DNA from: Vicia villosa
Taxonomy: Eukaryota; Streptophyta; Magnoliopsida; Fabales; Fabaceae
Reading direction: 5' to 3'
Assembly: GCF_029867415.1 (NCBI RefSeq)
Contig: NC_081186.1
Location: 30,569,915 to 30,633,914, forward strand
Length of the DNA: 64,000 nucleotides
In this document: positions 23,077 to 34,458 of the stretch, piece by piece
How the letters are laid out: every line of letters begins with the position of its first letter
Numbering within the stretch: the stretch's first letter is position 1
Position numbers and translations under genes: made by a program
Notes under the pieces: model-generated
The model's database searches: none
What the model saw: the letters and a program-made list of their open reading frames with translations, nothing else
What the model was told of the DNA's origin: nothing

Positions 23077-26000
23077 TGTAATACGGTGAACTGACTTTTA
23101 TAATCGAAATGTACGGTTAAGCATGAGTCGCCACCGACTTTTATTTTATCCAAACTATATTCGGAAAGGCAAAAAGAAACAGAAAAAAAACCTTTTAAGA
23201 AATTCTGAGTTCGGGGGGTAATTTATGCAAAGGGAAGGTGTAAGGCACCCTTTGCATCCATGGTTTTCCATGGGCTCTTAATTGCTTTGCTTGCTCGTTT
23301 GTCTTTAGAAAAAGTAGATGAAAGAAAAAAGTGGACTTTAGCTCGTAAATGAGCGTAGCCAGTTTTTGAAGAATTGTGAAAAAGAATATGAAAATTGAGC
23401 ATTGCAAGGCAATTAGGGGCAATTACCTTAAACTCAGATAATAGGTCTCTTTTTGCCTTTCAGAATGAAAGGGTCTATCCTTGCCATAAGAGGGCAGGAA
23501 GCCTTTCGTTTGGAGGTTGAAGGGTCATCGAAGCATCCTTTGCCATAAGACTATCCCATGCCATAGAAGGGCAGGTAGTCTAAGGCAAGGATCAGAATAA
23601 GCCATTTTCGTTGGCAGCCAGAAGATACCTCAGCCTTTTTCCATAGGCAACATCCGAGGGTCGAGGTCATTTGTGTATCGAAGGCAGCATCATTCAGGGT
23701 CGTGACCTTTTTATCGAGGCAACATGGCTGAGGTATCTTCGAATTCGAGGGACGTGGCTTATTCTGCAAAACACAAAGGCAACAGGCAACAAGGCAACAG
23801 GCAACAAGGCAACAGAGAGGGTTACCCAAAAGCGTGCGTGTGTGCACCAATCACGTGATTATGTTCAGTTATGTTATCTTATAAAATTACGTGATGCTAA
23901 TTCAATTAATAAGTTGCACTCCCTATAATTACTAACCAACAATAATATAACAATAATAATGGGGAAGGGAAATTGTAACCAGCGGAGGAGAGGGGAATTG
24001 AAACCAGCGGGATATAAAAATAAAAGGCAAAAGGTTTAACACAAGTAATAATTTGTGAATAGGGTTTAGGGTTACCAATACTCGTAGCTTTGGCAGTTGA
24101 CAAACCCTGAAAATTGGAAAAGAAAGAATAAACAGAGGGGTGAGTGCATTATCGGTTCGGAGGCAAATGAGGTTAACCTTAATAAAATAAAAGATAAATA
24201 AATTAATAATGAATGATAAATAATACTTAGCTTTGATTTGGATCTGATCTGATATGGTTGGTTAGAGTCGGAGGAAACTTCGGGGGTAACCCTGAAAAGA
24301 CAAGGCAGAAAGAGAGGGAGTGAATGTATGCACAGTTCAGAAATATAAGGACAAACCCTAAAATTAAAAAGGAAACAGAATAGACATCGAATAAATAAAA
24401 CACTTAGCTTTTGTATTTTGATCGGGCGTGTTATCGGAGTGAACCATGTTGATAACCCTGAAAAGGCACAAAAGAAATATTCAGTGTAGTGGGATGTTCG
24501 TCGTAAACCCTGATTAGGGTACGAATTTAAATAAGAAAATATAAATGATTTAATTAATTATTGGTCTCGCGACCTAATTAATTAAATCAGGATAAGAAAA
24601 TAAAATCGAATGCAAAAAACAATTTTTATGAATTTTTCGGAATGAATATAAATTTTTGAATGAAATAGAAGTAATAAAGGTAATTTAATTAAATAAGTAT
24701 ATATAAATATTAGTTATGTAAATAAAGAAATAAATCTATAATAAATAAATATATTATGTATTAATAAATAAACATAAATAAAGAAAGCAAATATTATAAG
24801 CATAAAAAGTTTTTTTTTTTGAAAATAAAATAGATAATAGTTTTTATATATAATAGAAAAAGAGAAGAATTTAAAACAAATAATATATATATTATAAACT
24901 AAAAAAAACGCTATACAATAAAAAACAAAAAAATTTGCAAAACTTAGCTGTTTGATTCGGTGTGGCGCGCGCGTGTGGCGTATGGTAGACTCGCAGCTAG
25001 CTGTGCGTCAGATGGAGAATTAGTGAGATCACATGGCTGATAGGGTGAGGAAGCATGGCGCCTGGCATAGGAGCATCGCACCGGATCCGAGGGAAAACAA
25101 AAACATAACGCGCCTTTTCTGTTTTTGAACCTGCCAATGGGATCTCGCCACCACATCATCTTCTTCATGGAGCCAGACCTTTTACAGCGCTTATTACCAG
25201 TACGCTGTAAAAAACCCAAAGCTTCCACACCTGCGAACAACGAACACATGCAAACCACTACAAAAATTTGGCGCGACGGTACCATTGTCACCGTCCAAAG
25301 GCCACGAATCTCATGATATATACGATTTGCCCTAATTTTTCGTTACTCAGAAAGCCCCAATGCAAAGTCCAAAACCCTAACATGGTGAATTCTTAAACAC
25401 GCACACAATAAGCAAACAAATTATCCAGAATCGTTCGAGGCATCATTACAAACGTGAATATGCAGTTTAAACACAAAGATGATGCGTGAAATAGTGTAAT
25501 CGAAGGATAAAAGAAAAACGCAAACCGTGGCGATTTGTTGATGATTCTGGACGTTCCCAACCTTGCTAGCAATTGCAACAGCTTCAAAGGTGCTCCAACA
25601 ACACGTTTGAATCAATCAAATGCTTTGAATTGCCCTGGGAAGCAAAATTCTGTTTTGAGATTTTGGTGACTTTTTGAACTCGGGATTGTGTTCTTTTGAG
25701 GCTGCCAATCGTGTGTTAGGGGTCTGCAATTGTTTGCTACTTATATGTGATGGATTAGGGCAACAGAAATTGAATCAAATCTCCTTCAATCTTTGATTTG
25801 CATATTGAGAAAATTTGATTGAAATTTTCTTCTTTTTCTTTCCAATTTTGGCTCAATTTAAATCTTCAATGAATCAATCTCTTTTGAACGAAATTTTATT
25901 GAATATATGATTTAATTGGTGATTGGAATTGGTTAAAAATAGAATCAAATCAAATTTTTGCAATTATATGATTTAATTTTATTTTTAATTTCCTTTAATA

Positions 26001-26259
26001 TGAATAAAAATTCATAATAAATCACATAATTCAAGTAAATTCGTGGAAATTTATTTATGGGCTCTCAATGTCATAAGGAACAAGTTTGGATTTAAAAAAA
26101 GTAGGCCCATTAGCAAAAATATTTGAGTTTCTTCACATTTTTTCTTTCTAAAATAGCCTAACTTTGACAAGGTCTATCTCCTTCAAGTTTTGGGGTATGG
26201 AGGTGTTCTAAGACTTTTTAGAAGCCTTAGAGAGTCTTCTAACCAATGTCTTTGGTCCC
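23077..26259 (-). repeat. Ogre-A 3' LTR, distal part
   Basis: This matches 48892-52074 at constant offset with about four substitutions (for example at 23779, 24075, 24317 and about 24928). It ends, on minus, with CACCGTATTACA. The LTR is cut at 26259 by Ogre-B and resumes at 37212. The interior holds the GGCAACAGGCAACAA short repeat (about 23770-23820) and AT-rich tracts. Confidence 0.95.
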
Positions 26260-29008
26260 TGTCATACCCCAAAATTTGCCCTCATATATTTTTGAACGCC
26301 ATTTTATTTCGAATGAGTGAATTGGCGCAATTGGTAGGAATTTGAGCGTGAAAGTTACATTAGCACGAGGTCCTGGGAAAACAAAATCCGAAAAAAAGAG
26401 GTACGAAGCTCAAAAACCGAAGGAAAAAACGAGATTCGGACTCAAGATTCCGGTGAGATTTAGACCAAACAAAGGATCCAAATCGATTGTTGGGAGTCTG
26501 TTGAAGTTATTACTATCGCCCTTGGAGTCTGGAATATTCAGAATCGAAGCGCATAAGCCACGGTTAGTTCATAACTTTGCTATCTCGATTGCACATATTC
26601 ATAAGTCATAAACGAATTTTAATCATACATGTGTACTCATATGGATGATTGAAAGCTTTCTACATAATTAATTGGGTTTTGGTCACGATTTGAGGATCCA
26701 CCATGTTTAGGGCTTTGAGCTTTTGAATTTGGGAACCATGGATAGAACCAATTTCAGGCCGAATTAAGGGTTCCAATCGATTCGTGAGGCCGTTCATATT
26801 CGATCTAGGCTGTTTTTCTGCGCTTTTCTATGAATTTTGCAGGTTTCGTTGATGACCAAGGGTGGCTGAATGCAAAGAGGACGAAGAACAGGGAAGGCGC
26901 ACAACTGTTTCGTTTAAAATTTTGAATGCTTTGTTTTTTCATATATTATCCTTGTGTACCATTGGTTTGACAGCAAATGAACTATGGCCTAGTGGTGAAC
27001 GGGGCGCTTGAATCCTTGAGCATAAAGGAGCCGGTTCGATACTTGGCTCCCACAAGTCTTTTTTTCTCCGTTTGTATTAACTTGTCATATAATCCAGTGC
27101 TTGCGACTGCATATACACCCACCACATGCTGTCAATCACCACCAATGGATGAACAGGCTATCAGATCCGATACACATCAATATGCAAGTCCACCATGGTC
27201 CTTCTCAGCGTGTCACACATGATTAAAACAGCTAAGATTTTTAATTTCTTTTATTATTTTTTCCTTTTTTTTCGATAACTTGTTTATGTATTATTCATTT
27301 GTTTTAAATGAATTTTTTTTAACTCTCTTTTCTTCATAAAGTTATTTTATCTTTAATAAATTAATTAATTTGGTTAAGTTTTCAATAATGTTTTTTTTTG
27401 AATGATTAAATTAATTTTGCTTAATTATTTAAATAGTTTGATTGTTCTATTAATTGATTAAAATGAATATTAAGGTTATGATATTTAATCGAAACCTTAA
27501 TTTTTTTGCTAATTTAATTAATTAGGTCGAAAACCAATAATTAATTAAGTCGATTTTATTTATGCTATTAACCATGCTTAACTTGTACCCTAATTAGGGT
27601 TTACGAAGATCATGCCCTACACTGATTTGTTTCTTTTCTGTGCCTTTTCAGGATTGTCTTTACAAATACCTTCCGACTGCGCGCCACGTCAAAGAACGAA
27701 GCTAAGTTCTAATTTCTTCTTATTTAATATTTTTCGCCTACTATTTTGTTTTAATTAGGGCTTGATTACCCCTGTCAATGAAATCCCTTTACACTCACTT
27801 CCTCTTATTTCTCTATTCAATTATCAGATGGTCAGAGTCAATGCTTCAATCTACCTCCAATTCTCAACCTTCATCAGTCGAAGCTAAGTTTCTTTTACCC
27901 TTTTTCTGTATTGTTATGTTTATTTTTAGGGTTAACCCTAGTTGCCTCTAAACAAATAATACACTCACTCTTTTCTGTTTATTCTTTCCTTTTCAATTTT
28001 CAGGGTTTGTTGACCGCCAAGGCTACGAGTGTTGGTAACCCTAAACCCTAGCCTTAATATTTTATGCTTTATTATTACTTATGTCAAACCCTGTTGGGAT
28101 CCGCTGGTTTCATTTTCCCCCTTCCCATAAATTGTTTTTGTTTATATACTGCGTGGTTAGTAATTTAGGGATTGCAAATTTAAACTGGATTAGAGTCAGT
28201 AATTATAAGATAAATAACTGAATTGAACCACGTGATTGTTGCACACACGCACCCTTTTGGGGTAACCTCTCTGTTGCCTTGTTGCCTATTGCCTGTTGCC
28301 TTTATGTTTGTTTTGCAGAATAAGCCGTGTCCCTCGAATACGAGGATACCTCAGCCATGCTGCCTCGATAAAAAGGTCACGACCCTAATGATGCTGCCTT
28401 CGATACACAAATGACCTCGACCCTCGGATGTTGCCTACGAAAAAGGCTGAGGTATCTTCTGGCTGCCTACGAAATGGCTTATTCTGATCCTTGCCTTAGA
28501 CTACCTGCCCTTCTATGGCATGGGACAGTCTTATGGCAAAGGATGCTTCGATGACCCTTCAACCTCCAAACGAAAGGCTTCCTGCCCTCTTATGGCAAGG
28601 ATAGACCCTTTCATTCTGAAAGGCAAAAAGAGACCTATCATCTGAGTTTAAGGTAATTGCCCCTAATTGCCTTGCAATGCTCAAACCTTTTTATTATATT
28701 CGTTCTCATAATTTTTCAAAAGGGCAACGCTTATTCACAAGCTAAAGTCCCTATCTCTTTCATCTACATTTTCTAAACAAACGAGCAAGCAAAGCAATTA
28801 AGAGCCCATGGAAAACCATGGATGCGAAGGGTGCCTTACACCTTCCCTTTGCATAAATTACCCCCCGAACTCAGATTTTCTTTAAAAGGTTTTTTTCTGT
28901 TTCTTTTTGCCTTTCTGAATATTGTTTGGATAAAATAAAAGTCGGTGGCGACTCTTGCTTAACCGCGACATTTTTCGATCGATAAAAAAGTCAGTTCACC
29001 GTATTACA
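26260..29008 (+). repeat. Ogre-B 5' LTR
   Basis: This 2749 bp LTR differs from the 3' copy by one substitution (T at 28916, C at 37114) and one base in a T-run near 27391. The last 1.5 kb (from about 27480) is homologous to the 3' part of the Ogre-A LTR. The middle is not, apart from the shared opening. An 89-codon open frame at 26342-26611 is repeated in both LTRs and is probably fortuitous. Confidence 0.95.
26985..27042 (+). other. tRNA-like A and B boxes in the Ogre-B 5' LTR
   Basis: TGGCCTAGTGG (26985-26995) fits the Pol III A-box consensus TRGCNNAGTGG, and GGTTCGATAC (27033-27042) closely fits the B box. Spacing is tRNA-like, but the arms do not form a full cloverleaf. It may be a captured tRNA fragment or chance. 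Confidence 0.5.
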
Positions 29009-29012
29009 GAAC

Positions 29013-29030
29013 TGGCGACTCTGCTGGGGA
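29013..29030 (+). other. Ogre-B primer binding site
   Basis: TGGCGACTCTGCTGGGGA lies four bases after the LTR end. Ogre-A has the same site on minus. Ogre elements are reported to use an arginine tRNA primer; the site agrees in kind, but I cannot check the tRNA here. Confidence 0.85.
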
Positions 29031-30290
29031 TTTTATTCGATAAAAGAGGGGTTACCTTAAGAGTTTAGGAATCACTTAAATGTTTTCTATTGTTTGCTTT
29101 GTTTGTTTTATTTTTCAGGGGCGTTTTGGGAATTAACTGATGGACGAATCCTATTCCCGGATTCAAGAACCCTTAAGATTAGGAGTGGCATAGTCATAAG
29201 GACCTCTTTCACATATGTGGGAGATGAGTCAGTATGAAGTTCACGCTTGAGTTAGGACTCCATAGCATATGCACACCTTTCTCAAATGAGGGAGGTCTAT
29301 GTATGTGTCTGTGGGTGCGCCGGAGCTCAAGGACCTTTAGTTACCCTTAACCCATCCTGGCCTTTAGGAACGTAGTGGGGGGACTACTCTTGACAAATGT
29401 TAAGAACTAGTCGCTACCCGATGCTACAATTCAGATAGGTCCTTTCTCAAAGTATCATTGCATGGTGCGAATGCATCATGTTCGAGGGTGCTTTAGAAGG
29501 GCTGACAATTCTGGATAACTCGGTAGAACCCGTTGCTGAAATCTCCTTATCCATAGAAATACCCTTGGGAAGGACACCTGATCAAACTCCATACAAGCCT
29601 TAAGCCAAAAATTGTGTGACTTGCGTGACTTGTGTGACGTGTTTGTGTTTGCTACTAACCTTCATTTCCTTGCAGATTTTGTTGAAAGGACTTATTTGTC
29701 CTTACTATCTCACACTATGCCTAATGAAATTCATTCGCATAACATCATGACATCATTACATCATAAGCATAACATGATTTAACTAACCCTTTCAAGGATC
29801 TTAGGGATTTAGGGCGCACAATTTCAGGGACTCCTATCAAGGACTGATTTCCTATTCAAGGGGCAAGAGGATTTATTTTCCTCTGGTCACACACCTTCCA
29901 ATTCAAAGACTCAGTACCTAGCAAGGGGCAAGAGGATTTACTTTCCTCTGGCCATGTATCTTCAAATTCAGAAGTATCCCGAATCAGAGGCGATGACCCA
30001 CTCGATATGGTGAGCTTGATTCTCAAAGAAGGATGTTCAAAGACAAGAGTCAGAATTCTTCAAACAAATATACGACCAAATCACTTTCCAATGTTGCTAA
30101 CTAAATTCCTTAAAGATCCTTGAAAACATTTCATTTGCATTCATGACATCGCATATTTCTGACTTTGTTTTCAGGTTCCGCCTCGACAATCATTCCTCTC
30201 AGATATAATAGAGCTGGAGATTCATTATGAAAAGCCCTTTTACATTCCAAGACTTCGTCAAATAACTCATCGACTCTAACAAGCAAGCAT
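29031..30290 (+). other. Ogre-B leader, non-coding
   Basis: The first about 100 bases align with the Ogre-A leader (minus, 48870 downward), after which similarity fades. No sizeable open frame is present. GGGGCAAGAGGATTTA(T/C)TTTCCTCTGG is duplicated near 29860 and 29935. Confidence 0.6.
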
Positions 30291-30296
30291 TCTCTA

Positions 30297-30775
30297 TCAG
30301 ATATGGTCTAATGTATGACCCGTTCCGGTATTCTCTATCACATATGGTCCAAAGTACGACCCGTTCCGGTATCTTCAGTCAGATATGGTCTAATGTATGA
30401 CTCGTTCTGGCATTATTCACCAAATATGGTTTAATGAATAACTCGTTCTGATATCCTTCCTCAGATATGGTCCAATATATGACTCGTTCTGACATTCCAA
30501 CAGATGTGGTCTAATGTACGACTCGTTCTGACATTCCAACAGATATGGTCTAATATATGACTCGTTCTGTTACTCCTCAACAGATATGGCCTAATGTATG
30601 ACCCGTTCCGATTTCCTACTTCCAGATATGGTCCAATGTACGACTCATTCTGACATTCCAACAGATATGGTCCAATGTATGACCCGTTCCGATTTCCTAC
30701 TTCCAGATATGGTCTAACGTACGACCCGTTCTGGCATTCCTCTTCAGACATGGTTTAATGAATAACTCGTTCTGA
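30297..30775 (+). repeat. Ogre-B tandem array 1 (about 41 bp unit)
   Basis: About 12 imperfect copies of a 39-41 bp unit carry CAGATATGGTC(T/C)AATGTA followed by GAC(C/T)CGTTC(C/T)G. Starts fall near 30301, 30342, 30383, 30424, 30465, 30504, 30543, 30584, 30625, 30665, 30707 and 30747. Unlike array 2 it lies before the gag remnant. Confidence 0.9.
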
Positions 30776-30943
30776 TGTCCTACGCCATATACATTCCGGA
30801 AGCTCGAACCTCGGACATTCTGAAACATTCTTATCAGATACACATTCCGGAAGCTCGAACCCCGGATACTCTGAATCTCTACACCAGTTCCACAATAACA
30901 ACGCAAGCCAGACACACTTAGGCGTCAATTCACCAAAATCAAA

Positions 30944-31216
30944 ATGTCGTTGGCTCAAGCATTACAACATCTGTTGAAGATCAGATTGATTACTCTAAGG
31001 GATATCCCTAAGAATTCTAACACCTCCACTCCTGCTGATAAACTCAATGCGAAGTGCGCGTACCATTCCAACCGTCCTGGACATTACACAAACAATTGTC
31101 GGACATTGAAGAAGAAGACTCAAGATCTGATCAAAGACGGAAAAATCAAATCCAACTCCCCTGAAACTCCTGTGGTGATCACTACTCCTATGCCTAATCA
31201 CAAAAAGATTGATTAA
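30944..31216 (+). pseudogene. Ogre-B gag remnant with zinc knuckle
   Basis: This 90-codon open frame, MSLAQALQHLLK...MPNHKKID, aligns with one short part of Ogre-A gag (LSQVLRHLLKAKLITLRD and beyond). It contains the unusual C-x2-H-x5-H-x4-C knuckle (CAYHSNRPGHYTNNC), which Ogre-A shares as CVYHSNAPGHNENNC. The rest of gag is gone, yet this block starts with ATG, has no stop and ends in a proper stop. It could be a passive remnant or a small RNA-binding protein. An upstream frame joining it to a larger gag was not found. Confidence 0.75.
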
Positions 31217-33570
31217 TACCTAGAAGGATGAACTTTTTAGATCATTAGATTTACTTTCATTTGCAATTTCTATTCTGTTTGTTTAAACATTCTAATTATG
31301 ATAGACATTATCTGTTTTAATAATCATCATCAGTGCATTGCATATGTTTGTCTTGAGTAAATTATTTCGCTATCACTCATTTTAAATTGCGTATTTACTT
31401 TGCATATGTCTTGTGTTTATTCAACTCATGCTAAGCTGTAAGCCTTTTGAGGGAGGATGACGAAAACGATACCGCAACCTCATACAGTATGCTTTTGAAT
31501 GGACTATGCTGACGATGTACAGGCATTGTTTCAATTCCTAAACAGTGGAGATATAAGGATGTTAATCCCTCGTCAACCCCTTTTGAGCCTAAGGAGTAGA
31601 AGTTTCTTTCTTGTACTAATTAAAACCCTTGATCATAACCTGGGGCAGGGTAGTTCTCAGTTAATTTGGCTGTGCATTCTATTTTGAGAGAATCATTCAA
31701 TACACCTTTCAACAAAGGCTTCAATCACAAGCGTTCATCCGCACACATCAAAGAAGTGTTGGAGATATCAATCGACAATGACGGTTCATCAATCATTAAG
31801 CAAGGCAGTCAATATCTTTCAAAAAAAAAATATATGCACAAAGAAAAGCCTGCTAAGTCAAAAAACAAAAAGATGACTTAGGCAAAAATCGAGGCGTCTC
31901 GTTGACTGTAAGCTCAAAAGAGACAGTTCAGGCAAAAGTTAGGGATATCAAAAAGAGAAAAAAAAAAGAAAAGAAAAAAGAAATCAATAAATTCTTGAAC
32001 AACTCAAAGTTGTGACTACCAAAAGGAAGAAGTGACTGCCATCTCAAAAGTTCTCTCTGCTTGTGAACCATCATCATTCTCAAAGTTGCAAATCCAGAAA
32101 TCTCTTAGAACCTGAATGCATAAGTTGAATTAACTGAGCTTAGGACTGAAGAACATCATGAAGAAGGGGATGGGTATAAATAAATTTTGAGCCATTATCC
32201 TTTGTTTCTTAAACCGTGAACCAAGCCACGTTACAACCCTTGAAAGTCCTAACTGAAGCATGGTTAGTTCGAAAGCATACTGTCATAACAAAGGTATCCC
32301 GACTCCCTAAGGTTTACCACAAATGCTGAGTTGATATTTCGTTTTTACAAACATCTCGTTTTTACAAACATCACGTTGTTACAAATATCATGCTTTTACA
32401 AAAATCGCGCCTTTACATCTCTTGTTTTAATGTTTTTCAAAAATTCAAGACAGACGTATGCATTCATCTCATGAATTCATTATTAAACATATTCTGCTAC
32501 ATAATTTCAAATGTTAGCATCAGAAAGAACTTGCACAGGGTACAACTAACGACTGAAAGTTATCCCGACAGACAAAATTACTCCGAGAAGCAATGTCTCC
32601 TACGTATACAAAGGGCATGGCACGCTTTGCCCAATCAATCTGGGGCAATCAAGTCAAGATTCGAAGAATCTCTCAAAGGCCAAAAAGTCAAAGGCATACA
32701 TCCCAAGTGGATTTCAAATTATCTCCCGATCAATCTGGGGCAATCAAGTCAAGATTCGAAGAATCTCTCAAAGGCCAATCTCTCATGGATGCTCGAACAA
32801 TCAGGGGCATGTATCCAAGTATATCTAAAGCTACTCCCCAATCAACAAGAGGCATCATCTGAAGTTTATGATTACTAGGGGCATGTCGCCCATAGTGCAC
32901 ATCTCATAAAGTCCTCGCGAGGCGAATCTTTCCAAAGTTCCTGCTAACTGGGGCAAATCTATGCAAGTCCAGTTCAACATCTTGATCAATACTCAGTGGC
33001 GTGTCCTGAATCAAGTAGTAAGTTACTATGATATTGGGGGCAACTTTCAAGACACACACATCTCCCCACAGAGCCACGTTCATAAGATCATATCCCCACA
33101 GAGTAATCATTAAGAAGATATCTTCAAACGCTCCCGACAAAGACATGGCTCCCCAACAGAGTTTACATCTTCAACACTACCGGTTCTTCTACACTTTGCT
33201 CTTCTCCAACATGGTTTATTAATATCTCTAGTCCCCAGTCAGGGTACATCAAGTTACTGGTCATCCCCAAGCAAAAATCATAAAACCCCAGCTACACATC
33301 TTCAAAACAAGATCAGACATCAAAATCACAAAGGCATAGAGATTTATTTTCTTAATCAAAGACAACATAAGTCATATTCACATATCATATGTCATAAACA
33401 TGTTCATACACTGCATACATTACCTCATAATGAACTCATATATAACATGCAAAAGCTCTCATTTATTTTGAGGGATTCATTACATAACCCATGCATCATG
33501 ACATTGCATAAAGATTAACCTTACCTTTTTCAGAATACAGGTACCGACCAAATGAACGAAATCTCCAACT
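31217..33570 (+). other. Ogre-B internal non-coding region
   Basis: Only short frames are seen. Segments near 31850-31950 (GACTTAGGCAAAA) and 33060-33150 (CCCCACAGAG, AAGATATCTTC) correspond to the Ogre-A 3' untranslated region read on minus, showing common descent. A duplicated block containing GATCAATCTGGGGCAATCAAGTC occurs near 32633 and 32728. Confidence 0.6.
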
Positions 33571-33574
33571 TTCC

Positions 33575-34275
33575 AAGATCTAATTCAGCTACTACGAATG
33601 GTACTGACACGATCAACGCTCGAAGATCTAATTCATTTACCACGAACGGTAATGACACGATCACTTTCAAAGTCTAATTCAGCTACTACGAATGGTACTG
33701 ACACGATCAACGCTCGAAGATCTAATTCATTTACCACGAACGGTAATGACACGATCACTTTCAAAGTCTAATTCAGCTACTACGAACAGTACTGACACGA
33801 CAAAAGATCTAATTCGGTTACTACGAACGGTACTGACACGGTCAACTCTCAGAGATCTAATTCTATCATCACGAACGGTGTAGACACGATCACTGACCTT
33901 CTCAGTCTAATTCAGCTACTACGAACGGTACTGACACGACAAAAGATCTAATTCAGATACTACGAACGGTACTGACACGATCAAATTTCAGAGGTCTAAG
34001 TCTATCATCACGAACGGTGTGGACACGATCACTGGCCTTCCCAGTCTAATTCAGTCACTACGAACGGTGCTGACACGACAAGAGAATCTAATTCTATCAT
34101 CACGAACGATGAAGACACGATTATCTCCTCAGATCTAATTCTATCATCACGAACGATGAAGACACGATCATCTTTCCAAGATCTAATTCAAGTATCACGA
34201 ACGATACTGACACGATCAATTCCCAAGGATCTAATTCATCTACCACGAACGGTAATGACACGGTCAACGCGCAAA
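33575..34275 (+). repeat. Ogre-B tandem array 2 (41-50 bp unit)
   Basis: About 15 copies begin TCTAATTC and carry a CACGAACGGTA.TGACACGATC-type core. Starts are near 33579, 33627, 33673, 33721, 33767, 33808, 33856, 33906 and on to 34228. Variants alternate (GCTACTACGAA, TTTACCACGAA, TATCATCACGAA), suggesting higher-order duplication. The array ends about 180 bp before the polypurine tract. Confidence 0.9.
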
Positions 34276-34458
34276 CAACATCTTCTCAAAATTCAACTAC
34301 CAGATGGCATCCACAAGCCCATCTCCGACAAAAGTCCCTACTTCAGCTAGGGCAAATTTCTTGGTATTCTAGTGTTCAATCATCTTCCACCTTCGGATTC
34401 TGACTGACACACAGGCCAATCTACATCTTCAGGTTTAAGAAGATTGAACAGGGGCAGC

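Noticed and set aside
24944..25291. 115-codon frame in the Ogre-A LTR, repeated at 50759-51106
   Set aside because: LTR duplication explains the repeat. It has no recognised domain and lies in non-coding LTR sequence, so it is probably chance.
26300..26400. A further tRNA-like stretch (TTGGCGCAATTGGTAG ... GAGGTCCTGGG)
   Set aside because: The A-box-like part is suggestive but no acceptable B box follows, so it is weaker than the pair at 26985-27042.
26342..26611. 89-codon open frame repeated exactly in both Ogre-B LTRs (also 34541-34810)
   Set aside because: It is duplicated only because LTRs are copied from one template; no counterpart in the Ogre-A or solo LTR and no known motif.
30461..30915. 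Minus frames rich in repeated SYIGPYLEVGNRNG-type units
   Set aside because: They are translations of the 41 bp tandem array in a frame the repeat length keeps open; no start context or homology supports a repeat protein.
33575..34275. CRISPR-like regular repeats
   Set aside because: Units are contiguous and variable with no conserved-repeat/unique-spacer pattern, in plant nuclear DNA without cas genes. These are minisatellites.
33692..34350. Plus frames with repeated LTRST..DLI units
   Set aside because: Same cause: translation of the 41-50 bp tandem array, with different frames in different parts.
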